In this document: positions 11,617 to 22,850 of the stretch, piece by piece
Layout of the letters: the number at the start of each line of letters is the position of its first letter
Position numbering within the stretch: position 1 is the first letter of the stretch
Source of the DNA: Anagrus nilaparvatae
Lineage: Eukaryota > Arthropoda > Insecta > Hymenoptera > Mymaridae
NCBI GenBank assembly: GCA_022575985.1
Contig: JAKSXM010000107.1
Coordinates: forward strand, 868,001-932,000
Reading direction: 5' to 3'
DNA: 64,000 nucleotides
The notes under the pieces: model-generated
Databases searched by the model: none
Seen by the model: the letters and a program-made list of their open reading frames with translations, nothing else
Told to the model about the DNA's origin: nothing
Program-made: the position numbers and the translations under genes

Positions 11617-13445
11617 ATGCTTCGCACGGTCTATCATTGTTAGCAATGATCTAGTATAGATGTTTCTACTTTTCATGTTTTTGGTTCAGCCATATTTGAA
11701 AATCGGAAAATATGCTAGGGCAAAAAAAATAAAATTTTCATAAATAAAAACAATTTTCTGAGCCTCGAAAACCCCCAGCTAATGTAGAAAGTTACTATTT
11801 TCATGTTTTTTGGTCCACCATATATGGAAAATCGGAAAATGGTTATCAGTGAAAAAATTTAAAATTACACCTCTAGGATATTAGTTTTCCCTCGTTCGGT
11901 TCATTTTCATCCCAAAGGTATTCCAGGAGATGACACAAATTTCAGGGAATTCACTCCCTGCACCAGTTAACTCTCTAAGTTAGGAAGTGAACTCTTTGAT
12001 TTAGGGAATTATAACTCTCTGAGCTAGAACGTAGTACTATGTGGTTATTTTTTTGTTAGAGTCTTTCAGAAGCTTCAAGAATAAAATTTACTATTGAAAA
12101 TTCCAAACTTGTGTGTGTGAGTTGCTTAAAAGTTTATAAGAAAGAGCGTTCGCACTAAAACTTTCATGAGCCCCAATCCATTCTCAATGAGTAAGTATAA
12201 CACTTTAATGAAGCGACTGACTTCGCCAATGAATGTCCAAAGTCACCGTACAAATCGTTACCCCAATAGCAGGTCAATTTTAGTAAAAAATAACTGCCCT
12301 TGAACTACGTTCAGCCAACTATTTATGAATAATAGGCTCAAATTAAGAATTTATAATTGGAATACAGTTGGTACGATACATCGGGAAAAAACCGGAACTC
12401 CAAAATATCTTTGGGAATTCCTTGCAAACACTTTTTTAGGATACTTTTTAGGATAAAATATTTAGATAGAATATTAAAATAGATAACAGATAATGTAGAT
12501 TTTAGGTAATAGTACAGTTTATTCGCAAATATACACAAAAAGTTTATACAAATATTCAGTAAAATAAAATTTTTACAATTAATATTATTTATTACAGATG
12601 CAGCACAAATAGTTTCTAACGTAAACAAAAATGAAAACAAAAATTTATCTACAAAATTTTAAAAACATTTGGAAAACGAATTTTTGGTCCACTGCAGGTT
12701 CTCGCATTTACTTTATATAGCAAAATCTATTTTAAAAAGTTTTTATAAGGTTTCAGAAACGTTTGTTGCGTTGCATGTTAACATTAAAAAAAAATTCGGT
12801 TAAAGAAAACAGAATTACAACTGCAGTAACCGGATTTTTTCTTATTAGAATATTATAAAATTCAAAGTTAATATTTTATTATAATGGATATATGCAAAAA
12901 GGAAAAATGGTATAATAAAGATCAATGGCGCAAAAGTTTTGGTTCTAGTGTGAGCAATTAGCACGAGTGCTTGGAGAGGCCGGGCAATAGTCATATGTGT
13001 TCATATTAGTTTCTAAAGTTTACGCCTTGAGTGTTTACAATTTTTTGCCTACCTAGGCAGAGAACGAGTGCTGAAAATTCACACTTTCAATTTTCGCACA
13101 AGTTTTATGCCTGCGAGGGGAAGAAATAAATTTATAATTCATTAATATACATTTAAACATCATTAGAGTAAAACAAAAGTTAAAATTTCTGGTTAAGCCT
13201 TTTTTATTATTAACAAAAAATATACAATTCAAAAAAATATTGCAAAACTTAACGCCGGTAGTAATAACTATTAAAATAAACGTGTTAAAATTGTAACAAT
13301 TATTTGTTAAATACTGTAAATTGTTTAAAGCAAGTGGTAGAAAACGCTTATAAGAAAATATTAGCACCGAAAACCTGCGAGAAACAAGTTATTAAAACAA
13401 ACGCGAAATCTGTGCAGAATTAAAAGCTGGATGTTTTGAATTTAA
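11617..13445. repeat. Dispersed long repeat, copy 1
   Basis: From the ATTATGCTTCGCACGGTCTA start to an AAAGCTGGATGTTTTGAATT end, this matches 38154-43863 at high identity once the insertions in copy 2 are removed. About 366 bp present in copy 2 (38697-39060) is missing here, with the GCACTAAAA side joined directly to CTTTCATGAGCCCC. The motif at 12928-13027 (GCACGAGTGCTTGG, GCCGGGCA, CATATGTGTTCA, bounded by GGCGCAAAAG and TTTACGCC) resembles the MITE at 50937-51098. No intact gene. Confidence 0.85.
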
Positions 13446-13461
13446 TAAATATAACAATTAA

Positions 13462-14095
13462 TATAATAGAAGTTAAAATGAATGCACGAATTTATTAGTA
13501 AATATATACAAAACTTAATTAATCCTAAGATAATGCTGTAGAAATCATATACAAATTAATAATTTAACTTATTGTTAGTGGCCTAACGCAAATTAAATAA
13601 ATATTCGCAAAATATTATTTATTTTATTATTAAAAAAAAAAATTTTTAACATATAATGATTTATAGGCGACTTGCCATCATTGCCAAAAAAATTATTGCA
13701 AAATTAGCTATAGAAATTTAATTGTTTAAAATAATTTTTAAATAATTTAAACAATAGATAAATAATTTTTCATAATATAATAAAATATGCTTTTGAGCAG
13801 TTTTAACCATTTTAAAGCTGATAGATGTTTAAAACTTGATTTTGCTTAATTTTTTGGCAAATTTTGCAATAATTTTAATAACAATCATTATGTTAAACTT
13901 TTTTTAATAATTATTTTTTTTAAATAAATAAAATATATTTTGCGTATATTTATTTAATTTATGCGTTAGGCCACTAACAATAAGTTAAATTAGTAATTTG
14001 TGTATGATTTCTACAGCATTATCTTATATCTTAGGGTTAATTAAGATTTGTATATATTTACTAATAAATTCGTGCATTCATTTTAATTTCAATTA
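13462..14095. mobile_element. Fold-back (MITE-like) element, 0.63 kb
   Basis: The left arm (13462 to ~13715) and the right arm (~13850 to 14095) are inverted copies. For example GTTAGTGGCCTAACGCAAAT in the left arm pairs with ATGCGTTAGGCCACTAAC in the right. The arms meet around a ~130-bp centre. There is no coding potential. It lies directly at the edge of the 11.6-kb repeat. Confidence 0.85.
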
Positions 14096-14107
14096 TATTT
14101 TTTTTTT

Positions 14108-14545
14108 TTGCCTGGGTGGGGGGAGACAAGCTCCGGAGCACCCGACTTAATTTAAAAGCCCCTAGCGCTCCACCTGTTACAGTCCCCGTTGGTGCATCCT
14201 GGTCCTTTTAGGTAGAGGCCCTGGATGTCTCGGTATTGTGTTGTGTTTGTTTCCCTTGGATGGTGTTCGCGGTTAGTGTCCCAAAAGTGACAACCCGCAG
14301 GTATCTTGCCTCTGTAGGGAAGTCCAGACCTGGTTCCATGCGAGCATGTTCCCAGAATCACCCTTCCTTTGAGGGTTCAAATAACTGCTTAATTGCTCCC
14401 TTGTGTGTTAGTGTCACAGAAGTAACAACCGTGCTCCGAAGCAACGTATCTGTGCTTAAGATATTCTCCCAGCCACAGTCTTATTGTTCCCATAATTCCA
14501 TGATCCCTTGCGCCACAATCGATGGCCAATTTTGCAATAATTTGT
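14108..14545 (-). mobile_element. GC-rich A-tailed insert, possible retroposed fragment
   Basis: This ~430-bp block is far richer in G+C than its surroundings. Read on the minus strand it ends in CACCCAGGC followed by about 13 A, the form of a reverse-transcribed 3' end. It contains a diverged duplication: GTTAGTGTCCCAAAAGTGAC at 14272 and GTTAGTGTCACAGAAGTAAC at 14407, 135 bp apart. One minus-strand frame reads almost through it with Ser/Thr-rich sequence and two stops. I do not recognise a protein family; it could be the 3' end of a LINE or SINE or a processed transcript. Confidence 0.55.
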
Positions 14546-14599
14546 TATTTAAAAAAAATTGACCACGAATTTCGCAAAATAGACCCCGGATTCGTGTTT

Positions 14600-15287
14600 A
14601 GCGGGTCAAAAAACATAAATACCACCCATTTTTTTCCCTGGAACTTTTATGCTATTTTAGGATTTTATGGCATTAAATAGCATTGCTGGCGACAGGACTA
14701 AAAGTAAAATAAAATTGAAGCAGTGTAAAACATGAAAAATAATTGTCATAATAAGTGTAATATAGTGTATTTATGGAAAAACTTTAAAAGAAAAAGAACA
14801 TGAAAAATTAGTAAATAATCGTTATATTAATATTTTAAACATCTGTCAAATAATACACCTGATTTTTATAAAAAATTTTTAGCCGCTTTCAGTGACCCGA
14901 CCTGGAAACTTTTGCTGAATTCACTAAGAATCACTCATAGAAAAAAAATGAGATATTACATTTAACCCATTACCGCTCAGACAGCCAAAACGTGCCACTT
15001 GATTAATACCGGCTTAGATTCTCATTAAAAAGTAAATTTTAAAATTGTTTTAATACTAGAAACTTATGAGGAATTCAATTTTTCAATCATGTTTTACCAA
15101 CAAACCCCTCAGAAAATGTCTACAAGGGGCAAAAACTTAAAAACAAGCGTTATTAGCTCTGGTTTGCGACAAAAATGTGCCACTTTCACGTAAGACTTTC
15201 ACAGGCGTCAAAACTGAAATTAAATTTGAAAAAATGATGTGTCTGTGTGTGTTTGGAAGACTTAAAGTATTAAATTTTTCAAAAAAT
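14600..15287. other. Unassigned stretch
   Basis: No gene was supported. Sequence is AT-rich and contains no repeat that I could match elsewhere in the window. Confidence 0.3.
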
Positions 15288-15383
15288 TAACTAATAATGA
15301 ATATTAATTAATATTCAAAATTTTTTGTATCGCTCGATGGCAAGGAGAGTATTTAAATAATTGAAATAATGACAACCTTTACG
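15288..15383 (+). repeat. 96-bp direct repeat, copy 1
   Basis: Begins TAACTAATAATGAATATTAA and ends ACAACCTTTACG. The same 96 bases occur at 15823-15918, apparently unchanged. The 439-bp interval between them has a local inverted AACACTAACACA/TGTGTGTTAGTGT pair near 15573-15615. Confidence 0.9.
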
Positions 15384-15822
15384 AGCAAGTTCTTGATTTA
15401 AATGAATTTACAAATTCATCGCCCTCATCTTTTATATGCGGATGCGTATCGTCATCACTTTTTTTATTCAAGCATACAAAGCAGCGACATTAGATGAATT
15501 TTTAAACTTATTTAAAAATTTGAATTTACGCGGATTTTAAATGTCGGTACAGAAGGTACCTAGCGTTTCGATCAACACTAACACATAGATCTCATCAGTG
15601 TAGCTGTGTGTGTTAGTGTATCTGCTACAGACGCTGATGTAAACACGTCCTTATTTTTCTTATATAGTTAAAAATGGCAATTTTAGCGCTTGTGAGGACG
15701 ACTCACATTGCTTCAGCCATCTGCTCTGTATATAGGAAATGATGTTATATATATATATTTATAATAGAATTCAAAGTTGGTGTTCTACTTTGGGCATTGT
15801 TCGGTTCAAGCCCCATTTTAAA

Positions 15823-15918
15823 TAACTAATAATGAATATTAATTAATATTCAAAATTTTTTGTATCGCTCGATGGCAAGGAGAGTATTTAAATAATTGAA
15901 ATAATGACAACCTTTACG
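15823..15918 (+). repeat. 96-bp direct repeat, copy 2
   Basis: Second copy of 15288-15383. The ends are not TG...CA, so these are not ordinary LTRs; a tandem duplication of a 535-bp unit that has lost its second half is another reading. Confidence 0.9.
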
Positions 15919-16649
15919 GGATTAATGTTTTAATTTTTTAAATTTTGCTGGTTTTACATAAATAATTATATTTTATAAAACATAAAAAGTTACATCCGTG
16001 GTTAAAATATCTCGCAGAATCTGCATTTTCGGTCAGATTTTCATAAATGGGCTTGGCGCAGGCACACATACATACACGTACACACACAAATATATATATA
16101 TACAATATACAAATATTTATGTGTGAATATGTATAATTAAATAAATGCAAATAACTTTAATAGTCGTTTTTGCTTAAAATACGCGTTTCCAGATTAATAT
16201 AAGGGTAATTATTAAGGATGAATAGACATACATACATTTTCAACAGAAAATAAAAAAAGTTTACTTGGATGTTTCTATGTTGAAAAACAGCTTAAATCTA
16301 AATAAATTCAAAATATTTAAAATGATATTTTTAAAAATCCGATAATTGCGCAATTGCGCCGACATTACGATTTAAAACGCCTTATTTCCGGACTTTATAT
16401 GCATAAACGAACACGCTGGTGCAAAAAATTATGGGACGTCATTTTTTTAAATTTAATTTTAGTTTTGACCTCCCTGCTTTACTATTCCTCAAATATTATG
16501 CTTTTTTTTCTTCTAATTAGCAACGGGAATTTTAGAGGTTACTTATAACAAATATGAACTCAAAAAAAAACATAAAGCTTCAAAACGGGTTGAAAAATTG
16601 GGATGAAAAGAAGTGAAAAATAAATATTTATAAAAGGCTTTATTTTTAC
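15919..16649. other. Unassigned stretch with a CA/TA microsatellite
   Basis: A CA/CATA/TA-rich microsatellite lies at about 16060-16105. No other feature was recognised, and the short open frames have no domain. Confidence 0.35.
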
Positions 16650-16653
16650 TTAA

Positions 16654-17212
16654 GGACATTCTCTAGTAAACTTGATAACGAAAAGAATTTGATAATATTT
16701 GACAAAAATGCTGTTTATTATCATAGAAATCTATTGTCAAAATTTCAGAACCTCGGGTTGGTTATTTATCGAGATATTAACAAAATAAAATCACACGATT
16801 TCAAAAAAAATAACATGTCTTTTTAGAGACTCTTATGTAGGTCTTTTTTTAAAATAAAAGTTTTAAATACTTCCAAGGAAAAGTTTTTTTTCTAAATAAC
16901 AGAATCGCTAAAAAATTGAATCAAGAATTAAAATATATTTTTATAATAATTCAAGCTTGGTTTTGAGCTAAGATATTTATAATAAAGTGAGAAAAATAAC
17001 AATTTTAACGGGAAACAAAACATCTTCCATTACTTTCGCGTCTGTCTTTCTCTATCTTTCTCTATTATAGTTATAATATACATAATGTTATCTAATACAC
17101 AAGAATGTAGCAGCTGGCTACATGACGCATACATACGGAAATTTAAAAAAAAGTTAATCAAAGTAGAAGTATATAAGCTACTGAAGTCAAATCAATTCAC
17201 TAGAGAATGTCC
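16654..17212. mobile_element. piggyBac-like MITE, 559 bp, TTAA-flanked
   Basis: The ends GGACATTCTCTAGT and ACTAGAGAATGTCC are perfect inverted repeats, flanked on both sides by TTAA (16650-16653 and 17213-17216). TTAA duplication is the hallmark of the piggyBac superfamily. There is no transposase inside, so it would have been moved in trans. Confidence 0.82.
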
Positions 17213-17259
17213 TTAAGAAACTATATCCGGAAGCTTTCGAGATTTGGGGTGAAAAGGGG

Positions 17260-18000
17260 CGAGAAACCAATTTTTATAAAAATCACTTGCGAGAAAAATA
17301 GCTGCAGCTATGCTCCAGTGCAGCTGGCATAAAGTTTTTCAAGTACGAATTTATTGAGAAGAATAAACATTCCCGGTTCCTGCCGTTTTTTCGAATAATC
17401 CTCTTCCGCTTAGAATTACAGAGTAATATGTTTTAAAATAGGAATTCAAGGTTTATATTGTAAATGTTTATCTTAAGTTAGGTAAAATCTAAAAATATGA
17501 AATCAACGCACTAAAAACATTATACTATTAACATAATATTAGTTTTGCGAAAAAAGCTCTAAAAAAATGAGAAATTTAAATCATTTTGGGATATTGAGCT
17601 ATTAATATATAAGGGATTCTATCCAAATATTCTTATTTTTGAGGTGAAAGAATTTTTGCTTTTGTTCGTTATGATCTATATAAGTCATTTTATGTATTCG
17701 ATTTTATTTAAAAATGAAAATATTTTTCTGTTAGGTGCTTATGGGAAATTTTTCGGTAAATTCGGTTCTTGGATTCAAGTTTTAATTTTAACTGCGCATG
17801 AGCAACGAATTGCGTTTTACGTCTCTAGTCTCAGTGTAAAAATTTCATCGAGAATCATCCACATTTTTTGATCCAGAGCTTTAAGATTAGCGTATCTCAT
17901 AGAATTCTCTTTTTTTATTGACAATAGGTTATGAAGCCTAATTGTAAGTAGAAGAAAATCAAACAAAATTAAATTTTAAACCTTGGAATCGAATTCCGCG
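17260..18000. repeat. Flank of IR paralogue A, duplicated at 46460-47330
   Basis: Shares long diverged matches with 46460-47330, for example the AATTCAAGGTTTATATTGTA region and the TTTTTGCTTTTGTTCGTTAT region, in the same orientation and the same order relative to the IR gene. This shows that a segment larger than the IR gene was duplicated. Open frames in it are not conserved between copies. Confidence 0.75.
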
Positions 18001-18107
18001 GTAAATTTCCTATATATAAATAAAAGGAAAATAATGATTTTTTCAAGTTTTACTCGAGTTTAGTGAATAGAAAAATAAAAATAATTTGACCTTTTATCGA
18101 GTACAAT

Positions 18108-18717
18108 TTAATTTATTTATTTATTGACGTTTCTACCCCTAGTTCGGGGTCCTTTTCAAAATCTATATAGAAATTTTTAATTAGTAATATTACACAAAGT
18201 ATATAAAAATATTTGACAATTTTAAATTCTTACATTTTAAATTATTATTACATGAATATTAGAATGTAAAGGGTCCAGTCATTATATAAAATTTTAATAT
18301 TTCTGATTAAAAAATCTGTAAAAAAAATAATATATAAAGAAATTAACCTAATTTGTACATAGATGATTAATTGTGAATTAATTATGAATATTTACCGTAT
18401 GTCATTGTTTAAAATTAAAAATATATATATACATAATATCACAGAAAGTTATTTTTAAAATTATTTAATATATTAATTAAAATTAATTGGTCTTAATAAG
18501 CTATTATCACAGAGTTTTAATTGTTTGTAGATTAACAGTTAAATTTATAAAAATTTCAAATTGTGTATATGTAGTAGTAATGCTTGTATTGGTGAAGTAA
18601 ATAATCAATAATTCATATTACTAACGACATCTATGAGATATTAATCGATGGAGTATGGATATATATATAGGTAATCAATAAGCATACGGACGTCAAAGTC
18701 GCGTCGTCATGGCAACA
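18108..18717 (-). mobile_element. 3' untranslated part of the Penelope-like element
   Basis: On the minus strand the region after the GIY-YIG reading frame runs to a GGACCCCGAACTAGGGGTAG hairpin followed by AAACGTCAATAAATAAATAA. A stem of this 'GGATCCC...GGGATCGAAACGT' style next to an AATAAA-like end is common at the 3' end of Penelope-like elements. The exact element edge is not defined. Confidence 0.65.
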
Positions 18718-19236
18718 CTATGTAAACAATAAATGCTTGCTTTTTTTCATTTTATGAGTTATAGAAAGATATGGTTTGAACAATCCTTTAGAATCTTCTT
18801 GTAGGTTGATAGACTTTTTTTGAGTATTGATGTAAAGGACCTCAGAAGTGCTGCGTTTGTGATATGAAGGTTCTTTGTCCAAAATGTGATAATTTTCCCA
18901 CTTAAAGTTATGTTTAGTATCTATATAATGCTGAGTAATAGGTGGTATATTGTCTTTCTTCTGAGTGTTGTTATAAGTATTGTCAAAGGTATTTTTTGAT
19001 GGTTCAACCTCCTTATTTATGTGGCTTCTGAGAACCCTATGACTACCGGTTTGTTGTTTTTCTTTTTCTTTAGCTAAAGCTAATTCTTTTTTAATATCTC
19101 TATCAACACCAGCCTTGTGTTCACCTACACGTATAGATACTTTACGTTTGGTTTGGCCTACATATGTAGCATTACACTCATTACACTCTATCTTATATAT
19201 TACATTAGTATTCTCACCCTTTTTAAGTTTATCTTT
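18718..19236 (-). pseudogene. Penelope-like element, C-terminal GIY-YIG endonuclease fragment
   Basis: A 173-codon minus-strand frame (stop at 18718-18720) has no ATG at its upstream end because the element is 5'-truncated at 19236. It carries a VIY...TYVGQT pair, the GIY and YIG strands, with a CNEC Cys pair between them, as in the GIY-YIG tails of Penelope-like retroelements. Further on are the family's His-rich and SEVLYI-like segments. In autonomous elements this endonuclease nicks target DNA downstream of the reverse transcriptase; the RT itself is absent here. The frame is uninterrupted, so decay since insertion is small. The truncation point coincides with the break in IR paralogue A, so insertion (with a deletion of host DNA) removed the receptor's C-terminus. 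Confidence 0.88.
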
Positions 19237-20798
19237 GCAAATTTATTTTTAATAGGAGAATTATACGGAAACATAATCGCAAAATGAGCTTCCGCTACGG
19301 TCAAATCACTGAATATATAGCCTAAATCTAATGAAGAATTTTTATACAGTATTTCACCAACATCCGAATATTTTTCAGCATCATCTTCACCCTTCACAAT
19401 AACTTGATTAGCAGAAAATTTATAAGAATGATAGTTCTCTGTGTTTTCGATAATGTTTTTAAAAATACCTGTCAACGTAGATTTGAAAATTTCAAGAAGA
19501 AATGGATTCATGAGATTGAACATTAAAGTAAGATTTTTTTTAAAAACACCCTCAAAAGTATCAACCACGGCTACTTCTCTATTCTTGTATTTAAAGCCTG
19601 TTAAGTCACCTATGAGATCTGAGGCAAAAAATAACCCGATAGTGAACAAAGTTAAAAACATTATTAGTGACCTCAGAGAACGAAGTGGTTCCAAATCTAC
19701 GCCAATGCCCAACAAAAAGCTGTAAATATTGAACGCTGACCATTCTTCTCTTCTAAACTTGAAAATGCGAACAGAAAATAAGAAAGTAAAAGCCACCGCA
19801 ATAATCGCTAAGAAAGAATATAAAATGCTCTTTGGGAGTTTAAGATTTTTTAAACGAATACAAGGAAGATACAAGTTGAATTTTATGTTTCTTAGTAAGT
19901 AAGTGTCTAAAAGATTGTAATCAAGGGGTGAATAGTACGTCATATCAAAAAATGAATCTAATTTGTACTTTCTTATGTCGTCTGTGACGTAACCGTTGTC
20001 ATCAACAGGTACAATTCTGGATTTAATATTTAATGCACTTACAAAGCATTCATAAAGTTTATAAACGAGTACAAGCTGATACATGTTTCCTTTGGAAGAA
20101 TAGTTGAGGGTATAGTTTTGGTAACCATCAGGCCAATTAGTTTTCGCAACTCCTACTCGCATTTCATATGAGCTTAAATTCTGAACTTTATTTGGAAATA
20201 TTTGAAGAATTGAATTATTATCAATGTTTCTGCACATTACGAAGTCTGAAAAACGATTATTAATAGCGATTGAACATTTTTTGGAATAGCAGTAAAAAAT
20301 AGTAAAGTCGATAAAATTTAGTGTTTTTGCAGGTTCAAAAAAATTATAAAGGCCTTCTCATGAAAATTTCGTTCTAGCGTTAAGTGTTAGGACAATTTTT
20401 GTAGTACTTAAATAAAATAGAGATTCCCAAATAAGCTTTAATGATTTCGTAAGTTTGTAAATACTTTTGACATGTAATAAATCCTCGGTTAAAACAATAA
20501 AATGCAGTGGTGCTGTTAAATTTGAATTGTATTCAACGATTGAATTTCCTTTCCATTGCATCGGTGGCGGTAGATTGTTCAGATCAAAAACTGCAGTTGG
20601 GATTTGACTTATCAGCTGCTCATGGATTATTTGATAATTGCGATGGTTGGTTGCACTCACATTCTTAAAATCCGAAAATAAAGTTACGTGACTTGGTCTG
20701 ACTTTCCTTAAAACCTGGCTTATTATTAGTTTGAATACAGCAGAAGGATGAACTAAATTCAGAAATGCCAGTGGAAAAATGAAATGCAGAATCTTCAT
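19237..20798 (-). pseudogene. Ionotropic receptor-like pseudogene A
   Basis: The predicted start (MKILHF..., 20798) and a hydrophobic leader match paralogue B. Homology continues through the ligand-binding half, a first membrane segment (KSILYSFLAIIAVAFTF...), the pore region WSAFNIYSFLLGIGV and a second membrane segment (IMFLTLFTIGLFFASDLI), the normal architecture of insect IRs, which are ligand-gated cation channels of chemosensory dendrites. It is broken twice. A Trp codon (TGG in B) is TGA at 20358-20360, after codon 146. At 19236 the sequence switches to a Penelope-like element, removing the last membrane helix. Between these points the frame is open, suggesting recent loss. The two open parts are one gene, not two. 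The receptor is very divergent, so no subfamily is assigned. Confidence 0.88.
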
Positions 20799-20869
20799 TT
20801 TTTAGTAGCCTACATTATAAAAAATTGCAATTACTCCGCAGGTAGGTTAAAAGTAAATAAATAATAAAT

Positions 20870-21250
20870 GAGCTTTGTAAAAGCTTGAAAACATTTTCAA
20901 AATCGATATTGGCCATGAATAATAAAATTTTTTTTTGCGTTTTTTACAATAGAAAAATAAAATTTATATCAGTAGTTCTTAGCTATTTTTACCCAAGTCT
21001 GAGGTTTATGTCTTGAATTCAAAAAATACCGATTGCACTATGTTCAGTATGTGATAATGTGGTTACTGGCCAATTTTTAAGGCTCTAGGTGGTTTGATTC
21101 CGATTTGGCAGCTAGTTTTCCAATTTTGATTTTTTTTCTGATTCTCAGCCACCCGTTTGCTTTTTATTTTCTGGATGCTCTAAATAAGCCTAAGAAATAT
21201 TTTCTACAAAGAGATAGGTAGTAAAATTTCCCACCTTATCTGAATCTGGC
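20870..21250. other. Unassigned stretch upstream of IR paralogue A
   Basis: Homology with the upstream side of paralogue B (49551-49624) ends near 20869, which marks the duplication boundary. Beyond it no feature was recognised. Confidence 0.4.
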
Positions 21251-21252
21251 CA

Positions 21253-21960
21253 CACGGCCAGGCTGCTATGCTTGAAAATTCAAGCAAATTTCTTGAATAT
21301 TCAAGCAAATGCTTGGAATTTCAAGCAATCAATTAAATCAGATAAAAAAGACTGTAGGAAAGCTTAAATTTTGTTCCCCTCCCTTTTTTTATTTGAGTTA
21401 TTTAAGAGAAAAAAATTTGGATTACCTGTTGTTTTATCTAATTGCCTATTTCTTTCATTTTTTAGTTATATAAATTTTTGGTTTGTTACTGCTTTTATGT
21501 TATCCAGAGGGAATGGCGAGTAGGTAAATTCAGATTAAACAGAGTCATGTTTAAAAAAAATTCAATATTGATTTGTAGATAAAAAAAAATTAAGTAGTTA
21601 GTAAAATATATATATTTTTTTTAATTATTTAAAAATTTAGTTTTTATCTACAAATCAATATTGAATTTTTTATAAACATGACTCTGTTTAATCTTAATTA
21701 ACCTATACCCCCCATTCCCTCTAGATAACATAAAAGCAGTAATAAACCAGAAATTTATTTAACTGAAAAATGAAAGAAATAGGCAATTAGGTATAGCAGC
21801 AGTTAATCCAAATTTTTTTTCTCAAGTAACTCTTTAAAAAAGGGAAGGGAACCAAATTTAAGCTTTCCTACAGTCTTGTTTATCTGATTTAATTGATTGC
21901 TTAAAATTCCAAGCAGATATAATTACTGCTTGAATTTTCAAGCAAAGCAGCCTGGCCGTG
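21253..21960. mobile_element. 708-bp full fold-back element, CACGGCCAGGCTGC family
   Basis: The left end CACGGCCAGGCTGCTATG pairs with the right end GCAGCCTGGCCGTG, and pairing continues inward almost to the centre near 21605 (GACTGTAGGAAAGC at 21350 against GCTTTCCTACAGTC at 21860). The ends contain runs of a TTCAAGCAA motif. The flanks are CA on both sides. The short relative at 40125-43413 has the same ends. There is no coding capacity, so it is a MITE or fold-back. Confidence 0.88.
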
Positions 21961-22850
21961 CATGTTTTTTCGGAAGAAACGGAAAAGCCGGAAAATTGGA
22001 AAAACCAAAGAAAACTTTTAAATAGTGAAACAAATAAACAGAATAAAAAAATAGCATCATTTACTGAAACTTAATTCTGTTTGATTTGAGCAGGTTACGT
22101 TTTTTTTTTCTTTTTTTTTACAGCATCATAGACGTATCTAAAATTTAACCAGAAGGGTTTACAAGGTATAATTTTCAGGAGTGCGCTCAATCTGAATTAA
22201 CTAATATATTATTTAATTAATTTGTAATTAATATTTAAAATTTCTAAATCACTTGGGTTGCATATAAAAAGGCTCAAATTTTATTTGGGGTTACAATCCT
22301 TTTGAAACACAAAATCAGCAAAAACTACCTCTTTTGAAGAGTTTGCTTGCAGTATTTCAGAATTCAAGCTAAATACGATAATTAGTTCATGTAAAAAATA
22401 AATGAGCAAAAAGATTCTGATAATTAGCTCCATTCTCAACTTTAGCAGAAATAAACATCTTAGACTAAATCAATTTTGTTGCTCCTGAAATTTGTTATTT
22501 GAATTTTAAAGTGGAATTTTTACACTTTAAATGAAATTTTGTTACTTACGTTTTTATCTTTGTGGAATGAAGTTAAGTAGTGCACTAATTTATAGTTAGG
22601 GACAAACAATGTTTTTGTAACAATTTTTTTTGTTTGTATGTTTGAATTTCGATTTATTGATCATATTTTAACGTTTTCAAGGTATTTCTATTTTTGTCCA
22701 CGCAGTTAGTGATTGATCTGCCAAAATCATTAAAATTTTATAACTTTTTGAGTTGCCAAATCTGAATCCATGGTCGAAAGGATCAGTAAAATAGGGAAAC
22801 ACCAAGTAAATCAGGATAGATAAAATAAATTAGGATAGTATAGGTATGAT
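21961..22850. other. Unassigned AT-rich stretch with a weak repeat match
   Basis: A GGAAAAGCCGGAAAATTGGA motif and, ~130 bp on, a TTTTTTTACAGCATCATAGA motif recur near 52790 and 52685, so at least part belongs to a dispersed repeat. No gene. Confidence 0.35.

Noticed and set aside
19441..19725. 94-codon plus-strand frame
   Set aside because: Shadow of the IR pseudogene on the opposite strand.
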